From: Frondihabitans sucicola
GTDB taxonomy: Bacteria; Actinomycetota; Actinomycetes; Actinomycetales; Microbacteriaceae
Length of the DNA stretch: 64,000 bases
Assembly (NCBI RefSeq): GCF_030296615.1
Contig: NZ_AP027732.1
Location: 3,415,042-3,479,041 of the forward strand
Direction of reading: 5' to 3'
In this document: positions 1-9,582 of the stretch, one piece after another
Layout of the letters: the number at the start of each line of letters is the position of its first letter
How positions within the stretch are numbered: position 1 is the stretch's first letter
The notes under the pieces: generated by a model
Told to the model about the DNA's origin: nothing
Database searches by the model: none
Seen by the model: only the letters and a program-made list of their open reading frames with translations
Made by a program: the position numbers and the translations under genes

Positions 1-59
1 ACTACAAGTCGATCCGGGACATCTGCACGCAGGTTCCCGCCGCCGAGTGCGCCTCCTGA
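1..59 (+). CDS. phnD: C-terminal end of a phosphonate ABC transporter substrate-binding protein (partial)
   Basis: Only the last 18 codons are present. They read in frame to a TGA at 57-59 (…VPAAECAS stop). The call rests on position: it lies 34 bases upstream of phnC and a phnE pair, the usual phnD-phnC-phnE order, and the residues are compatible with a PhnD C terminus. In this family the protein is an exported solute-binding lipoprotein that delivers phosphonate or phosphate esters to the permease. The 5' part lies outside the window, so signal peptide and binding residues cannot be judged. Confidence 0.6.
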   Translation, partial: YKSIRDICTQVPAAECAS

Positions 60-93
60 CCGCCTCGAGCATCGACGAGAGAGCAGAGCACCG

Positions 94-930
94 ATGAACG
101 GCACGGCGACCGCCCCCATCGTCACCATCTCGGGTCTGACCAAGAGGTTCGGCTCCAACAGGGCCCTCCACGACGTCGACCTGACGGTGGCGCGCGGGGA
201 GGTCGTCGTGCTGCTCGGCCTGTCCGGCTCGGGAAAATCGACGCTCCTGCGGCACATCGACGGGCTCGAATCACCCAGCGAAGGCTCCCTCGACGTCCTC
301 GGCGAGCGCGTCGAGACGCTGTCCCAGAAGTCGCTGCGCTCCCTCCGGAGCCGCGTCGCGATGATCTTCCAGCAGTTCGAGTTGGTCCCGTCTCTGACCG
401 TCCTCGAGAACGTCCTGACCGGGGCGCTCTCGCGCCTGTCCGGCCCCCGCCTCGGAGTCTGGACCTACCCTCGGGCTCTTCGACGCCAGGCCCTCGGCCA
501 TCTGGATCGGGTGGGCCTTCTCGAGAAGGCCTACGAGCGGTCCGAACTCCTGTCCGGCGGTCAGCAGCAGCGGGTGGCCATCGCCAGGGCGTTGATGCAG
601 GAGCCGCAGATCCTGCTCGCCGATGAGCCCGTCGCCTCGCTCGATCCGGAGTCCAGCGAGCAGGTGATGCGGCTCATCCGGGAGATCGCGGCCGACGACG
701 GCCTCACCGTGATCTGCAGCCTCCATCAGGTCGATCTCGCACTGGGCTGGGGCGACCGCATCGTCGGTCTGCGGCACGGCGAGGTCGTCCTCGACACACC
801 GACCGACGGCCTGACGAAATCCCAGGTGATGGAGGTCTACGGGCGCGTGACCCCGACGGCGGAACTCCGGGCCATCGAGACCGAGCTCGCGACCGAGAGC
901 CTCCTTCTGACCCGGGGCGCCGAGGCGTGA
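94..930 (+). CDS. phnC: Phosphonate ABC transporter ATP-binding protein PhnC
   Basis: This 278-aa cytoplasmic ATPase powers phosphonate import through PhnE. It shows Walker A GLSGSGKST (residues 42-50), the Q-loop (IFQQFELVP), the ABC signature LSGGQQQR (153-160), Walker B ILLADEP (173-179), a D-loop (SLDP) and the switch histidine at about 211. The FQQF-LVP stretch and the length are typical of PhnC rather than of other ABC ATPases. The start ATG follows a purine-rich stretch (gacgagagagcag). The stop overlaps the next start (GTGA at 927-930), so phnC and phnE are translationally coupled in a phnD-phnC-phnE operon. Confidence 0.93.
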   Translation: MNGTATAPIVTISGLTKRFGSNRALHDVDLTVARGEVVVLLGLSGSGKSTLLRHIDGLESPSEGSLDVLGERVETLSQKSLRSLRSRVAMIFQQFELVPSLTVLENVLTGALSRLSGPRLGVWTYPRALRRQALGHLDRVGLLEKAYERSELLSGGQQQRVAIARALMQEPQILLADEPVASLDPESSEQVMRLIREIAADDGLTVICSLHQVDLALGWGDRIVGLRHGEVVLDTPTDGLTKSQVMEVYGRVTPTAELRAIETELATESLLLTRGAEA

Positions 931-2677
931 CGACACTCGAGGCGCCGCCAGCCACCGACCTGCCTCGCGCCGAGGCGCCGGCTCCGCCCCGCCTCATCCG
1001 TCCGTCCCGCCTCGCGGCGCTCCTCGTGCTCGTCGCGATGCTCGCCTTCTCGATCTACGCGCTCTCGACGCTCGACTTCACCTGGAGCAACGTCCTCGGG
1101 AGCGTTGCCAACGCCGTGAAGGTGTTCCAGGAGATGGATCCGATCAGCCTTCCCGGCCCGGCCGACCTCGCCTACCTCATCGGACTCACACTCGGCATCG
1201 TGATCCTCGGAACCGTCGTCGCCGCGCTCATCTCCGTGCCCGTCGCCTGGCTGGCCGCCGAGAACACGACGCCGGCCGCTGGACTCCGATGGCTGGGCCG
1301 CGCCGTCGGCGTCGTCACCCGGGCCGTGCCCGACGTCGTCCTCGCCCTCGCGTTCTCCCTCACCTTCGCTCTCGGGAGCCCCCTGCCCGGGATCTTCGCG
1401 ATCGGAATCCACTCCGTCGGGATGATCTCCAAGCTCTTCGCCGATGCGATCGAGCACAGCGACGACGGTCCGCGACTCGCCATCCGAGCCGCCGGAGGCT
1501 CGCGGTCCCAGGAGTTCTGGGGCGGAGTCTTCCCGCAGGTGCTGCCATCGTGGATCGCGACGGCTCTGCACCGTTTCGACATCAACCTGCGGGGCTCGGC
1601 GATCCTGGGATACGCCGGCGTGGGGGCCTCGGGTACGCCATGCGCATCTCCTTCGAGCACTTCCCCGAGGGCTACGGCCGCGGCCTCGGGATCGCGGCCG
1701 TGATCTTCGTCCTCTGCGTCGTCCTCGAGATCGTCTCGTCGACCATCCGCCGGAGCCTGCTCGGAGTCGAACCCGTCGGGGAGACGCTCGGTGACCGGCT
1801 GGTTCGCGTGACACGGCGCCGGAGCCGCTCCGAGGCCGACGCGGCTGCCGCGGCCGACGCTTCGATGCCGTCGCGCTCGGGTGCGACCGTCGAGTCCATG
1901 CTGCGTCGCCCCTGGACCGCCACGCGCGTCCGGAACACCGTCTGGCTGGTCGTCGCCGTGGGTCTCGTCATCGCGAGCTACTGGCTGGCGCGGGTCGACT
2001 TCGACGACATCACCTGGAGCTACGTCGTCCCCACGCTGCAGAGCTTCTGGCCTCCGAATTTCGGCAGCCACACGCTCGCCGACTTCGGTCAGGCGCTCCT
2101 CGTCACGGTCGAGGTCGCGTTCGCAGCGGCCTTCCTCTCCCTTGTGATCTCCCTCGTGTTCGGCTCGCTCGCAGCCCGCACCGTCGCACCGAACGCGGGC
2201 GTCCGGAGCGTCTTCCGCGTGCTCCTAGTCGTCTTCCGCGGAGTCCCGGAGCTCGTCCTGGCGATCTTCCTCATCATGGTGACCGGGCTCGGCAACCAGG
2301 CCGGAGTCGTCGCCCTGGCGTTCGGCGGCATCGGCCTCCTCGGGAAGCTGATCGCCGACTCCTTCGAAGAGCTCCCACCCGGTCCGGACAGGGCCCTGAC
2401 GGCTGTCGGCGCCACCCGCACCCAGCGGTACTTCGCCGCGACCTGGCCCCGCGGCCTCCGGTCGCTCATCGGCAATTCGTTCTACCTCGTCGACACGAAC
2501 ATCCGGTCAGCCACCCTCCTCGGCATCGTCGGCGGCAGCGGGGTCGGCTTCTACCTCACCAACGCCTCGTCCGTCCTGACGCTGCACGGCCAGGTCACCA
2601 CGCTCGTCACCCTCGTCCTCGTCACGGTCCTCGCCGTCGAGGGCATCGCCGCCTGGATGCGGCACGTCTTCAAGTAG
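927..2677 (+). CDS. phnE: Phosphonate ABC transporter permease, two PhnE domains fused (reading frame broken once)
   Basis: Two BPD_transp_1-type permease halves lie in one gene of about 583 aa. The first half starts at GTG 927 (…LAYLIGLTLGIVILG…FAIGIHSVGMISKLF…). The second half runs from about 1900 to the TAG at 2675-2677 (…LVTVEVAFAAAFLSL…GLLGKLIADSFEE…). Each half carries its own EAA-loop-like segment (RAAGGSRSQEFWGGVFPQ; TAVGATRTQRYFAATWP). In most bacteria PhnE is a single-domain homodimer or two separate genes; here they are joined by a linker of about 40 residues. The frame breaks in a G5 run at 1622-1626. Adding one G restores GYAGVGGLGYAMRI, the conserved end of the first domain, so a sequencing deletion is likely. 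Confidence 0.88.
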
Positions 2678-2999
2678 GGGCCCGTCGCTCACGGCTTCCC
2701 GCGCACCTGCCCTCGGCTTGGTCCATGCCGTTGCACTCCGGCACCCCTGCAGCGAATTGATCGCCGGCCCTCGGTCGCGGCGAGGTCGAACCACGGCCCC
2801 GACCGTTAGGGCGCTCGGTGCCACACGGCCAGCAGTGGGCCGGAGAACTCAGCGAAAATAGTTCGTGACAAGGGGGTAACTATATGGTTACATCACCAGT
2901 GGCGAGAGGACGACCGATCGTCCGGAAGTGTCGAGGGCTCTGTTTCTGACGAGTGTCGGCCGCTTCCGTCCGTGACTTTCAACGACGAAAGCAGGCACC
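2678..2999 (+). promoter_or_regulatory. Intergenic control region upstream of the MFS/CoA-transferase island, with a palindromic operator at 2876-2891
   Basis: This 322-base gap separates the phosphonate operon from the MFS gene and holds no convincing gene. It contains a 16-base near-perfect palindrome, GTAACTATATGGTTAC (2876-2891, 14 of 16 positions symmetric), in a locally AT-rich patch, as expected for a dimeric repressor site overlapping a promoter. A second inverted repeat, GGACGA-ccga-TCGTCC (2908-2923), lies in the presumed 5' leader. The TetR gene at the far end of the island is the obvious candidate regulator, which is inference. Confidence 0.5.
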
Positions 3000-4379
3000 A
3001 TGAGTCTCGACATCCGTGTCTCGAAACCCTCCATCGGGGAGGTGATGGACAACCTCACCCTCGGCAGGGCGCACTTCTGGGCGATCCTCGCGACGATCTT
3101 CGGCTTCTTCTTCGACGCGTTCGACACGACGATCCTGTCGCTGGCGCTGCCGTCCATCGTCGCCGAGTGGCATCTCGACGGAGCCACCGCCGGTGTCATC
3201 GGCAGCGCGATCTTCTGGGGCATGATCGTCGGCGCCCTCGGGCTCGGGTTCTTGAGCGACCTGCTGGGGCGCCGCATGGTGATGGTCATCACCGTCATCG
3301 GCATGGCGCTCTTCACCTGCCTCGGCGGTCTGGCGCAGGACGTGCCGACGTTCATCGCTCTGCGGGTCCTCGTCGGCATCTTCGCCGGCGCCATGATCCC
3401 GGTCGACCTCGCCTACCTCGCCGAGATCGCTCCGGCGAAACGACGTGGATTCCTCATGGGGATGATCGGCGTGAGTTGGCCCCTCGGGGCACTTCTCGCC
3501 ACGATCGTGGGCGGAGCCGTGCTCCCTGTAGGCGGCTGGCGCACGCTGTTCTTCCTCGCGATCATTCCCGCCGTCCTGGCGCTGGCGGTTCGATGGCTCG
3601 TCCCCGAATCTCCACGGTGGCTCGCCAAACGCGGCCGGTTCGCCGAGGCGATCGCGTCGGCCAATCGCCTGGGAGCGAGCCTCACCTCGGCAGACGATCT
3701 CGACACCGAGGCCGACTCGGTCGAAGAGGCTGCGGAGCGGAGCATCTGGGCAAACCTGCGGGAGCTGTTCCAGCGCCGCTATACGATCCGCACGATCGGG
3801 GCCTGTCTCATCTACCTGCTGACGATCGGCCCGAGCTACGGGTGGACGGTATTCGTGCCGACGATCATCATGTCGGTCTTCGGCTATCCCTTACAGAAGA
3901 CGATCCTCGCTGTCGTCCTGCTGAATGCGGCCTCCATTCTCGGGCGTCTGACCATCGCGCTGACCGCCGACAGGATTCCGCGGGTGGCCGCGATGCTGGG
4001 ATCCATGGCGCTGTATTTCGCCACCGCCCTCACGATGGCGTTCGTGATCGGCCTGGGTGCAGGATTCGCCGGGCTCATCCTGACGCTCATGGCCGTCTAC
4101 CAGTACTCCGCTGACACAGCCAACCTCTTCCAGCAGTGGATACCCGAACTGTTCCCCAGCGAGATCCGCGCCTTCAGCGCCTCGTTCGCAAGTGCCTGGG
4201 GGCGGCTCGCAGCAGGCATCGTGCCGATCGTCTTCGGCGCGTTGCTCGGCGGCGGCAATACGCAGGCGGTGTTCTACCTCATTGCCGGCTTCGCGGTCGC
4301 CATCGCTCTGACCGTGATCATCTTCCTCCGGAAGTCGGAGACGTCTGGTCGCACGCTTTCCGCGACGAAGTCGGCGTAG
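3000..4379 (+). CDS. MFS transporter, AAHS/sugar-porter-like 12-TM carrier
   Basis: This 459-aa integral membrane protein has about twelve hydrophobic helices and a central cytoplasmic loop (residues about 215-255, charged). It shows MFS hallmarks: the loop 2-3 motif GFLSDLLGRRMVM (about 83-95) and a domain-linker motif VPESPRWLAKRGR (about 201-213). The FGFFFDAFDTTILSLALPSI stretch in TM1 resembles aromatic-acid:proton symporters and related carboxylate carriers. It is the first gene of an island with a phosphotriesterase-like hydrolase, CoA-transferase, thiolase-like protein and DUF35 protein, so it probably imports their organic-acid or ester substrate. The substrate cannot be read from the sequence. 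The ATG follows AAAGCAGG. Confidence 0.85.
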   Translation: MSLDIRVSKPSIGEVMDNLTLGRAHFWAILATIFGFFFDAFDTTILSLALPSIVAEWHLDGATAGVIGSAIFWGMIVGALGLGFLSDLLGRRMVMVITVIGMALFTCLGGLAQDVPTFIALRVLVGIFAGAMIPVDLAYLAEIAPAKRRGFLMGMIGVSWPLGALLATIVGGAVLPVGGWRTLFFLAIIPAVLALAVRWLVPESPRWLAKRGRFAEAIASANRLGASLTSADDLDTEADSVEEAAERSIWANLRELFQRRYTIRTIGACLIYLLTIGPSYGWTVFVPTIIMSVFGYPLQKTILAVVLLNAASILGRLTIALTADRIPRVAAMLGSMALYFATALTMAFVIGLGAGFAGLILTLMAVYQYSADTANLFQQWIPELFPSEIRAFSASFASAWGRLAAGIVPIVFGALLGGGNTQAVFYLIAGFAVAIALTVIIFLRKSETSGRTLSATKSA

Positions 4380-4391
4380 GGAGAGACGATC

Positions 4392-5369
4392 ATGGCACCT
4401 TTGTCAACACCGTCCTCGGCCCGGTCGACGCCGACTCGCTCGGGCATACGCTCATGCACGAGCACGTCTTCACCCTCAACGCCGAGATCCGCGACGAGTA
4501 CCCCTGGGACGAGGACGCCGTCGTCGCTCAAGCCGTCGGCGAACTCGACGAGCTGAAGGCGAGCGGCATCGACACGATCCTCGACCTCACCGTCTTCGGC
4601 CTCGGCCGCAACATCCGCCGCATCAAGCGCATCGCCGAGAAGACGAGCCTGCGCATCATCGCGGCAACCGGCATCTACACATATCGAGATCTGCCGACCT
4701 TTTTCTCGTCAACGAAGCGCGCACACCGGGCTTCATCGAACGATTCCTCACCCGAGAGATCGAGGAGGGGATCGACGACACCGGCATCCGGCCGGCCGCC
4801 TTGAAGGTCGCGACCGACAGCTTCGGCGTCACTGACGACCTCGATCTCCTCCTGCGTGCCACCGCTCGCGTGCATCGGCGAACGGGAGTGCCGATCTCGA
4901 CACACGCGGCGGCGCACAGCGAGCAGGGTCTCGCGCAGCAGAGGATCTTCCGTGAGGAAGGCGTCGATCTTTCGCGGGTGATCATCGGCCACGTCGGCGA
5001 CCTCGTCGATCTGTCGTACGCCGAGCGACTGATCGAAGCCGGCTCCACCGTCGGTCTCGACCGCCTCGGCATCGGCGAGGCGGTCGGGGAGGAAGCATCA
5101 CCCTCGGGCAGCGCATAGACGTGATCATCGAGCTCTGCAAGCGAGGGCACGCAGACCGAGTGGTGCTCGGCCACGACACCCACGTTCGGTCCGACAGCAT
5201 CACGCGCGAGCAGCGTCAGGCCGATCCGAGTCGAGCCACCTGGCACTACACGTATCTCAGCGAAGAGGTGCTGCCGCGGCTTTACGACGCAGGAGTGCCG
5301 CAGAAGGACATCGATCAGATGCTCATCGACAACCCACGTCGTGTGTTCACGCAGCACGAGCCTTACTAG
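4392..5369 (+). CDS. Phosphotriesterase-family metal-dependent hydrolase/lactonase (three apparent single-base losses)
   Basis: After repair this is a TIM-barrel hydrolase of about 326 aa in the phosphotriesterase/PLL family. The binuclear metal ligands are visible: HEH in TLMHEHVF (H23, H25), the bridging lysine in ALKVATD, histidines in STHAAAH and IIGHVGD, and the aspartate in VVLGHDTH. The frame breaks at T3 (4400-4402), T5 (4700-4704) and near 5093-5099. One base at each site restores MAPFVNTVLGP, DLPTFFLVNEARTPGF and EEAITLGQRID. Three lesions would normally suggest a pseudogene, but the same error type hits essential genes here. Members hydrolyse lactones or phosphotriesters; the role here, perhaps opening a lactone or ester before CoA activation, is inference. 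Confidence 0.75.
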
Positions 5370-5454
5370 CGGGCCGGATCTCGACAGACCTGATCGCCGC
5401 AGACCGACGCCGAACGCTAGTCGCCAGGCCGTACAACCAACCAGGAAGGCCCTT

Positions 5455-8048
5455 GTGAGCCATACCGAACCGGCGGAGGACGCCGCCACCAAAAAACCCG
5501 TGTTCGACGGTCTTCGAGTCATCGAGATCGCCGACGTCACCGCTGAATACGTCGGCTTGCAGCTTGCCGGCCTCGGCGCCGAGGTCGTCAAGGTCGAGCC
5601 GCCCGAGGGCCAGGCGACCCGGCGCATGGCACCGCACGTCGCCGACGAGGAGGGCCCGGACTCGTCCTTGCACTTCTGGCACTACAACCGCGGCAAGAAG
5701 TCGGTGGTTCTCGACCTGACCACCCCCTCCGGGCGCGAGTCGCTCTACGGCCTGCTCGAATCGGCCGACGTGCTCCTCCAGTCCGTCTCGCGCGACAGCC
5801 CCGACGTGTTGGAATTGAGTCCGGAGGAAGTGCGGGCTAGGTGGCCCCGGCTCGTCCACGCCCGGGTGACGCCCTTCGGCGACGACGGTCCCTGGTCCGA
5901 CCACCTGGGCTCCGATCTCGTCCACCTCGCCCTCGGCGGTGTCGCCATGTGCTGCGGCTACGACCCACAACCGGGTCTTCACTACGACCTGCCGCCGGTG
6001 GTGCCGCAACTCTTGCACGCGTACCACATCACCGGAGAGCAGCTTCTCTACGGAATCGAGGTCGCCCTCATCCACCGCCTTCGCAGTGGCGACGGCCAGA
6101 CGATCTCGATCGCCATCCACGAAGCGGTGTCGAAGAGCACCGAGATCGACGTCATGGAATGGGCGATGAGACGAGTCGAGATCCACCGGCAGACCTGCAG
6201 GCACGCGGCGGCGGCGCCCGACTACCGCAAGACGATCGCTCAGACGAAAGACGGTCGCTGGGTCGCCACCTTTTCGGTGAACCCGAAGGACGCGGAGAAG
6301 ACCATCGACTTCGCTCACAAGTACGGCATGGCCACAGCCCCGATCCCGGAGTCGCCCGACGAGGACATGTCGGCGACGGGACGTCCTATCCCCGGCGCCT
6401 TCGCGGCGAATCCGAAGGCGATCGCCGGTCAGGACGCCGCGCGCCGGATGGTCGAGGCGTTCACCTACGCCGACCTGCCCTGGCGCGAGGCGCAGGCCGA
6501 AGGGCTCATGTGGGTGCCGCTGCGTCGTCCGCACGAGAACGCCTACGACGAACACTGGCAGAAGCGCGGAACGTTCGACCGGGTCGAGCATCCCGAGCTC
6601 GGAAGACAACTTCTCTACCCCGTGAGCAAATGGCGCTCCAGCGAGAATCCGTGGCGAGCCGGATCCCGCGCCCCGCACCTCGGCCAGCACACCGAGCAGA
6701 TCCTCTCGACGCCGCACACGCCGGCACCCTCGACTGTTCACACGAGGCCGAGACTGCTCGACTCGCCCCACGCCAAGCCCTTCGCGCTCAGCGACATCCG
6801 GATCCTGGACTTCGCCTGGTTCCTCGCCTCGGCCGGCGGAACCCGCATCCTCACCTCCTTCGGAGCGGAGACGCTGAAGGTCGAGTGGTACACGCACCCC
6901 GACACGCGGCTGGGTGCCATGTCCCCGGTCGGCGGTCGTGACGCACGCGATCGGGCGACAGGGCCCCTGCCGCCCGTGACCGACCCCGACAAGGGCGGCC
7001 AGTTCAACAACAAGAACCCGGGCAAGCTCGGCCTGTCGCTCAACGTGACTCACCCCGAGGGGCTCGAGATCGCGCGCGAGCTCGTGCGCCGAAGCGACGT
7101 CGTGACCGAGGGTTTCTCGCCCGGAGTCCTCGACAAATGGGGCCTCGGCTACGACCGCCTGCGCGAGCTGAACGACGACATCATCTACGTGCAGCAGTCG
7201 GGCATGGGCAGCTACGGCACGTACGGCCGATTCCGCACCGTCGGCCCGGTCGCTGCGGCGTTCGCCGGGATGTCGGAGATGAGCGGGCTCCCGGAGCCGT
7301 TCGCCCCGGCGGGCTGGGGCTATTCGTTCCTCGACTGGATCGGCGCCTACGGCTACGCTCAGGCCATCCTCGCCGCGCTGTACCACCGTGAAGTCACGGG
7401 GAAGGGGCAGCACATCGACGCCTCGCAGGTGGAGGCCGGTATCTCGCTCATCGGGCCGACCCTGCTGGACTGGCAGGTCAACGGCCGAGAGTTCCGTCGC
7501 CAAGGAAACGTCTCGCCCTTTGCATCGACGGCCGGCCCTCACGCCCTGTACCCGTGTCGCGGTGACGACCGCTGGATCGCGATCAGCGTCTTCACTCAGG
7601 AGGAGTGGGAGCGGTTGGCCCATGTCGCCGGGCACGGCGACTGGCTCGACGACGCACGGTTCACATCCCCCGAGACGCGCGCTGCGAATCGAGCGGCTCT
7701 CGACCAGCTCGTCGGGGAGTGGACGGCCGGATACGACGCCGCCGAGCTCATGGCGACCCTGCAGGCGTCCGACATCCGAGCCGGAGTGGCACAGAATGCC
7801 GAGGACCGGTACGACCACGACCCCCAGCTGAAGCACTTGGACTGGTTGACCGAGGTCACCGGCACCAAGATCGGCCGCTGGCCGGTCTACGAGTCCCCGG
7901 TGAAAATGAGCGCCACGCCACCGTATGCAGGCGGCCGCACGAACCGCGGGGCGCCAGGGTACGGCGAAGACAACGAGGCCATCCTCGGGGAATCCTCGGG
8001 CTCACGTCGACCGAGATCGCAAAACTGAAGAAAGAGGGAGTCATCTGA
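5455..8048 (+). CDS. Tandem-domain CaiB/BaiF family (class III) CoA-transferase
   Basis: Two CaiB/BaiF modules are fused in one polypeptide of about 864 aa (residues about 16-430 and about 445-860). The start is GTG 5455 behind AGGAAGG. The second module has the family's catalytic aspartate in GQHIDASQVEA (about D655). The equivalent site of the first module reads GQTISIAIHEA with Ser218, so the N-terminal half is probably not catalytic. The raw frame ends at 8028, but one missing A near 7990 restores the standard ending LGEILGLTSTEIAKLKKEGVI and a stop at 8046-8048 overlapping the next ATG. The family moves CoA between acyl-CoA donors and carboxylic acids; the substrate is unknown. Confidence 0.85.
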
Positions 8049-9175
8049 TGACAGCACCAGGACGCCGTCTGGCAATCGTCGCCACGGGCCAGACGATGCA
8101 GGGCGAACACCCGGGCCGATCCGCCGCCAGTCTCGCTGTCGAGGCGCTGGGAAACGCGATCGACAGCATCGGCATCACCAAAGACCGCATCAACGGCCTG
8201 ATCAGCTGCAAGCAGCTTCACGGCGACGGCATGGACAGCGAGGTGGCACCTCTGGCGGGGCTCCAGCTCGACTACTCGACCTCGTTGCACTACGGCACCT
8301 GCAACTTCTCGCTGCACCAGGCGCAGTTCGTGCTCGACGCCGGCCTCGCCGACGTCGTGGCTCTGACCTACGGCACGAACCAGCGCACCAATCGGTATCC
8401 GTTCGGCAACATGGCCCTCGGAGCCAGCGCCTTCACAACGCCCTACGGGTTCACCCACATCGCGGGAGAAGCGGGAATGGCCTTCCAGCGGTGGCGACAC
8501 CTCTACGGGACCACCGAGGAGCAGCTGGCGCACATCGCCGTCTCACAGCGAGCCTGGGCTCAGAAGAATCCGATCTCGATCTTCACACAGCCGCTGACGC
8601 ACGACGACTACATGGCGCAGCCCTACCTGGTCGAACCGCTACGACGAGCCGACATCACGATGATCTCCGACGGAGGAGTGGCCTACATCGTGACGACGGA
8701 GGAGAAGGCGTACGAGTTCACCGACAAGCCTGTCATTTTGGCGGGCATGGCCGAGAGCGGTGCCAGCCCGGACTACTACGGTGACAACTTCCTTCGCCCC
8801 TGGATCGCGCCTGTCGGGCAGCGCATCTGGGAGAACGCCGGCATCGATCGCTCGGAGGTCGACGCCGTCTACGTGCAGGATCCGACGGCCGTGTGGCCGT
8901 TGCAGATGCTGTCGTACTACGGCTTCGCCCATCCCGGTGACATCGGCGACTGGCTCGATGAAAAGCACACCTATCCTGGAGGCGATCTCCCCGTGAACAC
9001 GAACGGCGGACAGCTGTCTGAGGCGTACATGTGGGGCTGGCTCCACATCGTCGAGGCCGTGCGGCAATTGCGCGGCGAGGCCGGCGAGCGGCAGATCGAC
9101 AATGCCCGAGTCGCCCTCTACGCGTCGACTCAGGCTTTCGTGAAGGCGGCGTCGTCGATCCTGGTGCGTGCCTGA
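8048..9175 (+). CDS. Thiolase-fold (SCP2/Ltp-like) acyl-CoA enzyme with non-canonical active site
   Basis: This 375-aa protein has the thiolase fold: N-terminal AIVATGQT, a middle VDAVYVQD, and a C-terminal LPVNTNGGQLSEAYMWGWLHIVEAVRQLRGE-type region (from about 314). At the position of the catalytic cysteine the ungapped alignment gives Tyr82 (HYGTCNFS, with Cys85 three residues later). The usual GHP of the C-terminal motif is AYM (Tyr327). Such changes occur in Ltp2-type retro-aldolases that pair with DUF35 partners. A DUF35 gene follows immediately, with overlapping TGATG signals at both ends, so a heteromeric carbon-carbon-cleaving or -forming enzyme is a reasonable inference. GAGGGAG precedes the ATG. 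Confidence 0.82.
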   Translation: MTAPGRRLAIVATGQTMQGEHPGRSAASLAVEALGNAIDSIGITKDRINGLISCKQLHGDGMDSEVAPLAGLQLDYSTSLHYGTCNFSLHQAQFVLDAGLADVVALTYGTNQRTNRYPFGNMALGASAFTTPYGFTHIAGEAGMAFQRWRHLYGTTEEQLAHIAVSQRAWAQKNPISIFTQPLTHDDYMAQPYLVEPLRRADITMISDGGVAYIVTTEEKAYEFTDKPVILAGMAESGASPDYYGDNFLRPWIAPVGQRIWENAGIDRSEVDAVYVQDPTAVWPLQMLSYYGFAHPGDIGDWLDEKHTYPGGDLPVNTNGGQLSEAYMWGWLHIVEAVRQLRGEAGERQIDNARVALYASTQAFVKAASSILVRA

Positions 9176-9579
9176 TGGCCGTCGCGACGAACGCCCTGCC
9201 TGACGTCACCGATGCCCTGGCGGCACCCTACTGGGCGGCCGCGCGCGAGCATCGGCTGTCGATGCAGCAATGTGCCGACTGCGGGTTCATCAGGTGGGCT
9301 CCCGCCGAGCAGTGCCCCCGCTGCCTCTCGCTCGCATCGACGTGGGTCGATCTCTCGGGCGACGGAACCATCTACAGTTACGTCGTCTACCGCAGGTCGC
9401 TGAATCCGAACTTTCCCGACGTTCCGTTCACCGTCGTGCAGGTGGCTCTCGAGGAAGGTCCGATCATGATCACGCGCCTCGTCGACGAACCCGAAGCCGC
9501 GAGAGTCGGAGCAGCCGTGCACGTCGTCTTCACCTACGTGACCGAGGAGGTGACGCTGCCGAACTTCGCTCTCTCGTGA
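9175..9579 (+). CDS. DUF35 zinc-ribbon/OB-fold protein (acyl-CoA-binding partner)
   Basis: This 134-aa protein has a rubredoxin-like zinc ribbon C33-x2-C36…C47-x2-C50 (QQCADCGFIRWAPAEQCPRC) followed by an OB-fold (GTIYSYVVYRR…VVQVALEEGPIMITRLV). DUF35 proteins form complexes with thiolase-fold enzymes, for example in steroid side-chain retro-aldol cleavage and HMG-CoA-synthase-associated systems, and bind acyl-CoA in the OB-fold. The start overlaps the stop of the thiolase-like gene (TGATG at 9173-9177), supporting a stoichiometric complex. It ends close to the convergent tetR. Confidence 0.87.
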   Translation: MAVATNALPDVTDALAAPYWAAAREHRLSMQQCADCGFIRWAPAEQCPRCLSLASTWVDLSGDGTIYSYVVYRRSLNPNFPDVPFTVVQVALEEGPIMITRLVDEPEAARVGAAVHVVFTYVTEEVTLPNFALS

Positions 9580-9582
9580 CGC

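Noticed and set aside
4392-5369. Phosphotriesterase-like gene as a true pseudogene with three frameshifts
   Set aside because: Each lesion is a one-base loss and all metal ligands are intact. The same error type breaks essential genes nearby, so decay is the less likely reading.
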